19,795 nucleotides of DNA from JANPLD01 sp031426355 (lineage in GTDB: Bacteria; Pseudomonadota; Alphaproteobacteria; Rickettsiales; UBA8987). The stretch lies in the NCBI GenBank assembly GCA_031426355.1, contig JANPLD010000095.1:1-19795 (forward strand), written 5' to 3'. This document shows positions 6,845-13,755 of the stretch, piece after piece (within the stretch, counting starts at the first letter, position 1; the number at the start of each line of letters is the position of its first letter). The notes under the pieces were generated by a model. The model was not told the DNA's origin, did no database searches, and was given only the letters and a program-made list of their open reading frames with translations. Made by a program: the position numbers and the translations under genes.

Positions 6845-8851
6845 ATGTTCAAAAAAATACTTATAGCAAACCGCGGAGAGATCGCCCGCCGTATAATTAG
6901 AACCTGCAAGAAAATGGGCATTAAAACAGTTGCCGTTTATTCTGAGGCAGATGTTAATTCACTCCACGTTTCTGAAGCAGATGAAGCGGTGTTTATCGGC
7001 CCCTCACCTTCCGCGCAAAGTTATTTAAATATTGATAATATCGTTGATGCCTGCCTGCAAACAGGCGCTCAGGCAGTTCACCCAGGTTATGGCTTTCTTT
7101 CTGAACGTGCTGAATTTGCGGAAAGGCTTGCTAAAGCAGGTATAAAATTCATTGGGCCATCACCTAAAGCTATTGCCTATATGGGCGATAAGATCGAAGC
7201 CAAGAAACACGCTGAAGCTGCTGGCGTAAGTGTTGTTCCGGGTTTTAAAGGCCAAATAAAAGATGAAGCGGAAGCTGCAGACATCGCAGAAAAAATTGGT
7301 TTCCCGGTAATGATGAAAGCCGCAGCTGGCGGCGGCGGTAAAGGTATGCGTATCGTTCATAAAAAAGAAGATGCAGCGCAGGCATTTAAAACCACCACAA
7401 ATGAAGCGCGCCGCTCTTTCGGTGATGAAAGGATATTCATTGAAAAATTTATTGAGAACCCGCGCCATATTGAGATCCAGATTTTTGGTGATGAACATGG
7501 TAACGTAGTTTGCCTTGGTGAACGTGAATGTTCCATCCAGCGCCATAACCAGAAAGTTATTGAAGAAGCCCCTTCTCCGGTCATGGATGATAAAACCCGC
7601 GCAGAAATGTTCCGCCAGTCAACTGCCCTTGCAAAACTCGTTGGTTATGCCAATGCAGGAACGGTCGAATATATAATGGACCAGAACAAGAATTTTTACT
7701 TCCTAGAAATTAATACGCGCTTACAGGTTGAGCATCCTGTAACTGAATATGTTACCGGCTTAGACTTGGTTGAACTTATGATAAAAGTTGCAGCAGGAGA
7801 AAAATTACCATTCAAGCAATCTGAAGTAAAAATGAAAGGGTGGGCAATTGAAAGCCGTATTTACGCGGAAGACCCAACCCGCGGATTTTTACCTTCAACA
7901 GGCCGTATCACCGAATATAAAGAACCTGAAATAAGTGATGATGTACGCGTTGACAGCGGCGTTTATGCAGGCGGTGAAGTTTCGATGTTCTATGATGCAA
8001 TGGTTGCAAAACTTATCACTTACGGCAAAACGCGTTTAGAAGCGATCGAAAAACAGCAATCAGCTCTCAGCCAGTATTATATCGCTGGAATATCCCAGAA
8101 TATTGACTTCCTCGAAGCAATAATGGAACATCCAAGATTCCGCGAAGGCCGTTTATCTACAAAATTTATTGAGGAAGAATACCCTAAAGGTTTCTCCGGC
8201 GCTGATTTGACCGAAGAAAAAACAAAAGTTCTCCTTTGTGCAGGATTATTCGTTCATTTGAAAGATGCTTTTCGCGCCTCACGTATTACCGGTCAGGTTC
8301 CGGGTCGCGCTCGTAAAATCCCGAACAGATGGGTTGTCGGCGTTGACGATCAGCGCTTCAATATCATTTATGAAAAACGCTCAGTTGATACTTATGTTTT
8401 TGATTTCGAAGGCACTGAATTTGTTGTGCATAGTGATTATGTTCTCGGCGCTAAACTCTGGCAAGGCACCATTGATGATGAACCTGCAAACGTTCGTATA
8501 GAACTGGTTGATGGCGGCTACATTATGACGCATATGGGCTCCAAATCCCGCGTAATAGTGAGAACTCCACGCGTTGCCGAACTTGAAAAATATCTTCCTA
8601 AAGAAGATAAGTCCTACTTCTCAAAAGATCTGCTTGCCCCTATTTCCGGCGCCATCATTGACATCAAAGTTGTTGAAGGCCAAGTTGTGAATCAAGGTCA
8701 GGATGTTGTGATTCTTGAAGCAATGAAGATGGAAAACATCCTTTATGCTGACAGAGATGCGATAGTTGAAAAAGTTCTAGTAAAAAAAGGTGATAGTGTT
8801 TCAGTTAATCAGGTTCTGGTGAAATATAAAGATGCTGAAAAGAAAGATTGA
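6845..8851 (+). CDS. pccA: propionyl-CoA (acyl-CoA) carboxylase alpha subunit
   Basis: A 668-residue biotin-dependent carboxylase subunit. It carboxylates biotin with ATP and bicarbonate; a separate beta subunit, not in this window, then carboxylates the acyl-CoA. The order is biotin carboxylase N-domain (KKILIANRGEIA, 1-110), ATP-grasp (GGGGKG at 162-167), catalytic EINTRLQVEH (E288, N290, R292, E296, the same numbering as E. coli AccC), a beta-subunit-binding linker (about 450-590) and a biotinyl domain with EAMKMEN, biotin on K628, 40 residues from the end. The fused carboxylase plus carrier and linker fit PccA better than AccC, which lacks the carrier. A methylcrotonyl-CoA carboxylase alpha subunit is the main alternative. 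The MITE lies just upstream. The 3' end overlaps the next gene by 20 bases, so the two are probably cotranscribed. Confidence 0.92.
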   Translation: MFKKILIANRGEIARRIIRTCKKMGIKTVAVYSEADVNSLHVSEADEAVFIGPSPSAQSYLNIDNIVDACLQTGAQAVHPGYGFLSERAEFAERLAKAGIKFIGPSPKAIAYMGDKIEAKKHAEAAGVSVVPGFKGQIKDEAEAADIAEKIGFPVMMKAAAGGGGKGMRIVHKKEDAAQAFKTTTNEARRSFGDERIFIEKFIENPRHIEIQIFGDEHGNVVCLGERECSIQRHNQKVIEEAPSPVMDDKTRAEMFRQSTALAKLVGYANAGTVEYIMDQNKNFYFLEINTRLQVEHPVTEYVTGLDLVELMIKVAAGEKLPFKQSEVKMKGWAIESRIYAEDPTRGFLPSTGRITEYKEPEISDDVRVDSGVYAGGEVSMFYDAMVAKLITYGKTRLEAIEKQQSALSQYYIAGISQNIDFLEAIMEHPRFREGRLSTKFIEEEYPKGFSGADLTEEKTKVLLCAGLFVHLKDAFRASRITGQVPGRARKIPNRWVVGVDDQRFNIIYEKRSVDTYVFDFEGTEFVVHSDYVLGAKLWQGTIDDEPANVRIELVDGGYIMTHMGSKSRVIVRTPRVAELEKYLPKEDKSYFSKDLLAPISGAIIDIKVVEGQVVNQGQDVVILEAMKMENILYADRDAIVEKVLVKKGDSVSVNQVLVKYKDAEKKD

Positions 8852-9677
8852 TAAAGAGCTTACAATAATAATAATCACTTACAACAGTGAGAATATTATT
8901 GAAGAATGTTTAAGGAATATCCTTCACAGCAAGTTCAATATTATCGTAGTTGATAACGCCAGCACCGACAATACTGTTGAAATTTCCTCAAGATTCCCCG
9001 AAATCAAAATTTTACAACCTGGCAAAAATTTAGGATATGGCAGAGCTGCCAATCTTGGCCTTAAAGAATCAAGCACCAGATATACGCTTCTTCTGAACCC
9101 CGACATAAAAGGTTCCCCCTATCAGATTCAGGAACTTCTGGATGCCGCAAAAAAACACAAAAACACCGCCGCCTTCGCTCCTCTCGTAACACAAAAGACC
9201 ATATACGATAAAAGCAAACCATTTGAAAAGGTAACATGGATATGCGGCGCAGTAATGCTATTCGACATGAAACTTTTAAAGAAAATTGGGTTGTTCGATG
9301 AGAATTTCTTCCTCTTCTATGAGGAAACCGACCTTTGCAAAAGAATAGTTAATGCCGGGCACGATATCATAAGATTCAACGATCAGTTTCTTGAACATCT
9401 GGAATGTAGATCCACCACTAATGTAAAGCCTATGCGCTACGCCAGATACTGGCATACAGGATGGTCCCATCTATATTTCACCAAAAAGCATGAATCGGAA
9501 AAATCCTTTCAGGAAATAGTCACCAAAACTATTTCCCAATATGCAAAAGATATAAACCTCGCTGGAAACAACGAAGAGAAATTAATGATGCATTCCGCCA
9601 TGCTATCAGGAGCCACCGCCTTCCTGAGCGGTATCAAGGCTATTGATGATAACGGCGGACCGACCGTTAAACCGTAA
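8832..9677 (+). CDS. family 2 glycosyltransferase (rhamnosyltransferase-like)
   Basis: A 281-residue GT-A fold enzyme that would transfer a sugar from a nucleotide donor to a surface polysaccharide or lipid-linked acceptor in the cytoplasm. The N-terminus has TIIIITYNSENIIEECL and VVDNASTDNT, the donor-binding strand-loop of GT2. A metal-site motif (LLLNPDI) follows at about residue 90. GAVMLFDMKLL...GLFDENFFLFYEETDLCKR contains the acidic acceptor region typical of WbbL-type rhamnosyltransferases. No membrane segment is evident. The gene starts inside the end of pccA in another frame (20-base overlap), an unusual partner for a metabolic carboxylase. The functional link is unclear and may be only transcriptional. 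Confidence 0.88.
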   Translation: MLKRKIDKELTIIIITYNSENIIEECLRNILHSKFNIIVVDNASTDNTVEISSRFPEIKILQPGKNLGYGRAANLGLKESSTRYTLLLNPDIKGSPYQIQELLDAAKKHKNTAAFAPLVTQKTIYDKSKPFEKVTWICGAVMLFDMKLLKKIGLFDENFFLFYEETDLCKRIVNAGHDIIRFNDQFLEHLECRSTTNVKPMRYARYWHTGWSHLYFTKKHESEKSFQEIVTKTISQYAKDINLAGNNEEKLMMHSAMLSGATAFLSGIKAIDDNGGPTVKP

Positions 9678-9759
9678 ACTTTAGATAAAATATAACTTCT
9701 CACAATTATTGTATTCCCACATTTATTGTAGGGTTGATGAGAGCTTTAAACATTGATTA

Positions 9760-9778
9760 CCCCGCAACAGGCGCGGGG
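9760..9778. terminator. GC-rich hairpin between convergent genes
   Basis: CCCCGC (9760-9765) and GCGGGG (9773-9778) pair around a 7-base loop between the convergent glycosyltransferase and yidC genes, the usual place for a shared terminator. No T-run follows on either strand, so intrinsic termination is uncertain. Confidence 0.35.
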
Positions 9779-9795
9779 GGTAACAACATAATACT

Positions 9796-11586
9796 TTACG
9801 CCGTCTTATCTTCCTCAACCTTCTTGGTTATTATCAACTGCTGAAGGATCGAAAGCGTATTATTCCATATCCAGTAAATAACAAGTCCCGCTGCAAAACC
9901 TGAGAATACGAACAGGAATATCCACGGCATCCACTTCATAACTATCTTCTGGGTTTCATCAGCTGGTGGTGGGCTAAGCCTTTGCTGCATCACCATGGTC
10001 AGTGTGAATAATATCGGCAACACACCTATCGCAGGTATCCATTCTGGCATAGTGATCGGCAATAATCCGAACAGGTTGAAAATATTAGTTGGATCTTTAG
10101 CAGAAAGATCTTTTATCCAGCCGAAGAACGGTGCGTGGCGCATTTCTATCGTTACATAAAGAACCTTATAAAGTGAGAAGAATATCGGTATCTGCAATAT
10201 CATCGGCAAACAACCGCTCATTGGATTAATTTTATGCTCCTTATAATATTTCATCATTTCCGTACCGAGCTTCTGACGGTCACTCTTGAACTTCTCTTTC
10301 ATACGCTGCATCTCAGGCATGTGCTTCCTCATACGCGCCATTGAATTATATGATTTATTAGCAAGCGGGAATAATAAAAGCTTCACACAAACCGTTAGCG
10401 CCATAATCGCAAGACCAAAATTACCCAGATGCTTGTTGAAGAAATTTAATGCCGTTAACATCGGGCGCGTCAGAACATAATAGATACCAAAATCTATCGC
10501 CCTGTCGAAAAGCTTGATATTCATCTTTTTTGAATATTCATCAAGCAGGTCTAGCCTTTTGGCTCCTGCATAAAAATTAAAATCATACGTCCTTTCAGAA
10601 TTTTTGAGGATCTTCATTGGTTCGCCCAGCATATCAACCTGATACCTGTCTGTTTTATTACTCCTGTAATAAGCAAAGCGCGCCGTAAACTTACCATCCA
10701 CGTGATCCTGCGGTATTATGGTAGTAAGCCAGTATTTATCAGTGATACCTGCCCAGCCCGAAACATTTTTCAGTTCCTGGTTCCCATCTTCACGAAGTGA
10801 TGCGTAAGTAATCTCTTTTAGCTCATCATTAGCAACCGCTATCGCGCCTTCATGGGAAATATACATGTGTTGTTCTTCCGGCTTTATCCTGTTCGTTAGT
10901 GCAAATGGTGAAACAGAGATTGATGAATCACTATTATTTATGATCTTCTGCTCAATCGAAATAAGATATTTTTTATCTATTGATATCTTGTTAACAAACA
11001 CTTGTCCTGCTCCATTATCCCATGAAACCACAACTGGCGAATTAACAGTTACAACTTTATTGTCTGAAACAACTCTCCACATAGTGTTCTCATCCGGAAC
11101 AGCTATGTCACTTGCCACCCAGCCAGAGCGCATGAAGTATAACTCCTTAGTGTTCTTTGGTGAAAGAAGAACAACTTCAGGACTATTCTTATCAAGGGTC
11201 TCTTTAAATTCTGCAAGGGTAATATCATCAAACAAAAGCCCCCTTAAATTCACTGAACCGTGAAGGTCATTTGCCTTAATTTTTACTCTCAAATTATTAT
11301 CAAAACCTTGACCTATAACTTCATTACGAGGAAAAAATTCACCTGTATTTTTTTCTGCTTCTTTAGGAGTTTGCAGAACATTGAGTGATTTGACTTGAGG
11401 ATCATGAATATCGCCGATATCAGAAAGCTTATTTTGCAATTCTTCCTGCTCTATTATTCTTGTCTGCTCAACTTTGAGTGCTTTTTCAGCTTCAGCAAGT
11501 TTCGGGTTTACGTAATAATTATTCCATAGATATATCGCGCCCATTGATAAGAACAGCGCGAGGATCAGCCTACCGGTACTTTCCAT
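9796..11586 (-). CDS. yidC: membrane protein insertase YidC
   Basis: A 596-residue inner-membrane insertase/chaperone that inserts and folds membrane proteins alone or with SecYEG. An N-terminal membrane anchor (residues about 6-24) is followed by a large periplasmic beta-rich domain (about 40-350) typical of Gram-negative YidC. The conserved C-terminal five-helix core contains FPLANKSYNSMARMRKHMPEM, NPMSGCLPMILQIPIFFSLYKVLY and IYWIWNNTLSILQQ. The length is normal for Alphaproteobacteria. The gene starts one base after the yidD stop region and is last in the rpmH-rnpA-yidD-yidC order conserved across bacteria. Confidence 0.97.
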   Translation of the reverse strand: MESTGRLILALFLSMGAIYLWNNYYVNPKLAEAEKALKVEQTRIIEQEELQNKLSDIGDIHDPQVKSLNVLQTPKEAEKNTGEFFPRNEVIGQGFDNNLRVKIKANDLHGSVNLRGLLFDDITLAEFKETLDKNSPEVVLLSPKNTKELYFMRSGWVASDIAVPDENTMWRVVSDNKVVTVNSPVVVSWDNGAGQVFVNKISIDKKYLISIEQKIINNSDSSISVSPFALTNRIKPEEQHMYISHEGAIAVANDELKEITYASLREDGNQELKNVSGWAGITDKYWLTTIIPQDHVDGKFTARFAYYRSNKTDRYQVDMLGEPMKILKNSERTYDFNFYAGAKRLDLLDEYSKKMNIKLFDRAIDFGIYYVLTRPMLTALNFFNKHLGNFGLAIMALTVCVKLLLFPLANKSYNSMARMRKHMPEMQRMKEKFKSDRQKLGTEMMKYYKEHKINPMSGCLPMILQIPIFFSLYKVLYVTIEMRHAPFFGWIKDLSAKDPTNIFNLFGLLPITMPEWIPAIGVLPILFTLTMVMQQRLSPPPADETQKIVMKWMPWIFLFVFSGFAAGLVIYWIWNNTLSILQQLIITKKVEEDKTA

Positions 11587-11587
11587 T

Positions 11588-11803
11588 TTATTTTTTCTTA
11601 GTTATTACAAATTCCTCAGGCACCGGATCTAAACCCGAACCACCCCAAGGATTGCACCTCACTAAACGATAAATAGCTAAAATTCCACCTTTAAATATTC
11701 CATGCTTTTTTATTGCCTCTCCTGCATATTCGGAACATGTAGGATAGAACCTGCAAGCAGGCGGAATCATTGGTGAAATGAATTTTTTATAGAATCTAAA
11801 CAT
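11588..11803 (-). CDS. yidD: membrane protein insertion efficiency factor YidD
   Basis: A 71-residue protein with the family signature ISPMIPPACRFYPTCSEYA, conserved cysteines, and RCNPWGGSGLDPVP near the end. YidD is a small, peripherally membrane-associated factor that assists YidC-dependent insertion. It sits in its usual place between rnpA and yidC, with one base between it and yidC, so translation is probably coupled. Length and motif order are typical. Confidence 0.96.
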   Translation of the reverse strand: MFRFYKKFISPMIPPACRFYPTCSEYAGEAIKKHGIFKGGILAIYRLVRCNPWGGSGLDPVPEEFVITKKK

Positions 11804-11818
11804 TTACTAAATACCTTG

Positions 11819-11834
11819 TACTAAGTACTTAGTA
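11819..11834. repeat. 16-bp perfect palindrome within a 7-mer tandem repeat
   Basis: TACTAAGTACTTAGTA is a perfect palindrome. It lies within three tandem heptamers (GTACTAA, GTACTTA, GTACTTA) in the 37-bp gap between rnpA and yidD. It is too short and AT-rich to be an intrinsic terminator. It could be a protein binding site, a processing hairpin or a simple-sequence tract. Confidence 0.6.
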
Positions 11835-11840
11835 CTTAAC

Positions 11841-12302
11841 TTATTTAACATTATGAAGTGCATATTTAAGATCACGCACTAAACTTTCAAAATCCCTGTC
11901 CAAAGCAGCATGCCTTGCAATAACATTATATTTATATTCGCGCCTGAATAATTTTGGGTGATTTTTAAGTACTGTACGCGCCGCTTCCTTAAGCCTTCTT
12001 TTCGCGCGGTTACGGTAAACCGAACTGCCTATTTTTTTAGATGCGGTAAAACCTATCTCTGTTGAAAAACCATGAATATCAGTTTCCACAATAACAGCAG
12101 GGTTTTGCTCTGAAGCTTCTTCACTTTCAAAATCATCATTTGCTATAACAAAGTCAGTAGCTTTGGCAAACTGAACTACCAGGCCTTTTGTTGTAACAGT
12201 ATTACCTTTTTTTGTGAGCAGAAGGAAATTCCTTCTTTTTTTGAGGGTTCTGAGTTTTGTCGATTGACTCTCACCGGAATAATCTTCATCATCTTCATAC
12301 AT
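11841..12302 (-). CDS. rnpA: ribonuclease P protein component, with N-terminal extension
   Basis: The protein subunit of RNase P, which supports the RNA subunit in maturing tRNA 5' ends. Family features are the RRNFLLLTKKG entry region (about 23-33), GFTASKKIGSSVYRNRAKRRLKEA (84-107) with the RNR signature at 97-99, and a final helix. At 153 residues it is longer than the usual roughly 110-125. There are about 16 acidic extra residues at the N-terminus, and a roughly 25-residue acidic insert (NDDFESEEASEQNP, about 55-78) between the first strand and the KKxG region. The extended start is supported by a strong GGAGG 7-8 bases before ATG 12302. It is downstream of rpmH as in nearly all bacteria. 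Confidence 0.93.
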   Translation of the reverse strand: MYEDDEDYSGESQSTKLRTLKKRRNFLLLTKKGNTVTTKGLVVQFAKATDFVIANDDFESEEASEQNPAVIVETDIHGFSTEIGFTASKKIGSSVYRNRAKRRLKEAARTVLKNHPKLFRREYKYNVIARHAALDRDFESLVRDLKYALHNVK

Positions 12303-12453
12303 AGGTATTCCTCCGTTAGTGTTTCTGGAAAATAAAGAGATCTCAATAAGTTCATAATGCCCAAGGTAACCGTAGGATGCATCTGTAATTACTTCTATTA
12401 ACCTCTAAAACGAGCTACTGCTCTGTTCCTACCATATTGTATCGAATCAAGTC

Positions 12454-12588
12454 TTAAGCACTTAAACGCTTTCTACCTTTAGATCTGCGTGCCGCAATTA
12501 CTTTACGACCGCCAAGTGTCGCCATACGAGCGCGGTAACCGTGCCTTCTTTTTCTAACTAGATTACTTGGCTGAAATGTACGTTTCAT
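12454..12588 (-). CDS. rpmH: 50S ribosomal protein L34
   Basis: A 44-residue, very basic protein: MKRTFQPSNLVRKRRHGYRA followed by RMATLGGRKVIAARRSKGRK and RLSA. This is full-length L34, a structural protein of the large ribosomal subunit. It begins the rpmH-rnpA-yidD-yidC cluster. The 150 bases separating it from rnpA hold only a weak GAGC/GCTC hairpin followed by TTTT (minus strand, about 12410-12425). That could act as an attenuator lowering rnpA expression relative to rpmH. Confidence 0.98.
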   Translation of the reverse strand: MKRTFQPSNLVRKRRHGYRARMATLGGRKVIAARRSKGRKRLSA

Positions 12589-12625
12589 ATTACTTAAACT
12601 TTGAATTTTTGAATTTTGTTCGCCC

Positions 12626-12654
12626 TAACTAAGGCAAAATATAGATTTTGTCAA
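12626..12654 (-). promoter_or_regulatory. promoter of the rpmH operon
   Basis: A perfect TTGACA (12649-12654, minus strand) lies 17 bases before TAGTTA (12626-12631). Transcription would begin about 30 bases ahead of the rpmH ATG at 12588. Confidence 0.6.
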
Positions 12655-12662
12655 AGAAACTA

Positions 12663-12691
12663 TTGGATTTTTTATCATCATTTGCTAAGAT
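12663..12691 (+). promoter_or_regulatory. possible promoter of the 147-aa gene
   Basis: TTGGAT (12663-12668) and TAAGAT (12686-12691) with a 17-base spacer lie about 27 bases ahead of ATG 12719, back to back with the rpmH promoter. Both hexamers are imperfect. Confidence 0.35.
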
Positions 12692-12718
12692 ACTGTATAT
12701 TATAAACATTTTTATTAT

Positions 12719-13162
12719 ATGCCTTATAATGAAATGCTCAACCTAGTCTCCCATTGTTCTACCATTGGCATAGATTATGAGACCATTCCAAGCCTTGCAC
12801 AACCTCAAATAGATTCTCTTAAAAAGATCGCGCTGGCATTTACAGAAGAAAACTCCACTTGGAGATCTGATCCAGAATATTCTCTCGAAGCCCTAAAGAT
12901 ACTAAAAGTTCAAAGGTATGAATTTGAACTTACTCAGGAACAGCGAGATAAACTTAATGATTTTGCTATTAACGATATCATTCGCCCTAACCTTAAAAAG
13001 AAAAATATTACCGAATCACAAACCAAAACAGCGCTGGAAATGTTAAAAATTCTTGAACTTAATTTACAAATGCCCGGCAACACTGTTGTGGGTAAAACAA
13101 CTATTTCTGCTGCACAAAGGGCTTGGCTTAATGATAGATATGGCTGCGTTAGGGGTAGTTGA
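12719..13162 (+). CDS. hypothetical protein, 147 aa
   Basis: I do not recognise this protein. It is soluble and mostly helical, without a signal peptide, membrane segment or obvious catalytic motif. Several heptad-like helices (EALKILKVQRYEFELTQEQ, KTALEMLKILELNL) suggest a helical bundle. The two similar 'ALxxLKxLxxxxxELxxxQ' segments could be an internal repeat. Its stop codon directly abuts the convergent hisI stop, with no intergenic base, leaving no room for a terminator. No Shine-Dalgarno sequence is seen before the ATG. Confidence 0.6.
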   Translation: MPYNEMLNLVSHCSTIGIDYETIPSLAQPQIDSLKKIALAFTEENSTWRSDPEYSLEALKILKVQRYEFELTQEQRDKLNDFAINDIIRPNLKKKNITESQTKTALEMLKILELNLQMPGNTVVGKTTISAAQRAWLNDRYGCVRGS

Positions 13163-13642
13163 TTAAACTATAGTCGGGTTCGGCACATCACCGTAAACTT
13201 CTTTAGGGTCAAAAGCTTTAGTATCTTCACGGTATATTAACGCTTCACCTTTTTTCCTTTCATCAGCCGTTGGAATAGAACGGTAAAAGCATGAGCGATA
13301 TCCAACGTGGCAACTTGCTTCCTTCCCCACCAGCTCAACATTGAGCCAGACGGCATCCTGATCATCATCGATCCTGAGATCCACAACCTTTTGCACAAAT
13401 CCTGAATTAGCACCTTTATGCCAGAGTATCTTCCTGCTTCTGCTGTAATAATAAGCCTCACCCGTTAGAATGGTTTTTTCTAAAGCCTCTTTATTCATAT
13501 AACCAAGCATAAGCACTTCACCCGTTTTTGCGGAAGTGGTGACACATGGCAATAAACCGTCAGCATCGAATTTTGGCGCGAGTTCGTTTCCTTCCTCTAC
13601 TTGCTCAATTGAGATTCTCTTTCTAAATAATGTGTCTGACAT
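13163..13642 (-). CDS. hisI: phosphoribosyl-AMP cyclohydrolase
   Basis: This enzyme catalyses the third step of histidine biosynthesis, opening the adenine ring of phosphoribosyl-AMP in the cytoplasm. The 159-residue sequence has the monofunctional HisI pattern: VLMLGYMNKEAL, YYYSRSRKILWHKGANSG, DLRIDDDQDAVW (90-99) and ASCHVGYRSCFYR (109-121). C111 and C118 are two zinc ligands. In many HisI proteins the third is the Cys of DCD; here that position is Asp (D93), a variant I recall from other alphaproteobacterial HisI sequences. No HisE pyrophosphohydrolase domain is fused. It stands alone rather than in a his operon, convergent with the 147-aa gene. Confidence 0.95.
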   Translation of the reverse strand: MSDTLFRKRISIEQVEEGNELAPKFDADGLLPCVTTSAKTGEVLMLGYMNKEALEKTILTGEAYYYSRSRKILWHKGANSGFVQKVVDLRIDDDQDAVWLNVELVGKEASCHVGYRSCFYRSIPTADERKKGEALIYREDTKAFDPKEVYGDVPNPTIV

Positions 13643-13676
13643 ATGATGACACTATAATAAATTGGTTATTGTGAAC

Positions 13677-13704
13677 TTAATATAAGATAATCTTTTGCAG
13701 TCAA
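13677..13704 (-). promoter_or_regulatory. probable hisI promoter
   Basis: On the minus strand, TTGACT (13699-13704) precedes TATTAA (13677-13682) by 16 bases, the same -10 and spacer as the stranded tRNA promoter at 6560. The ATG lies 35 bases beyond the -10. Confidence 0.4.
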
Positions 13705-13755
13705 CAACACATGATGTTAATAATTTCTAATAAACAATAATAACATATCCTATTA

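Noticed and set aside
9760..9778. Confident bidirectional intrinsic terminator
   Set aside because: The stem is GC-rich and well placed, but neither strand has a following T-run. It is kept only as a low-confidence call.
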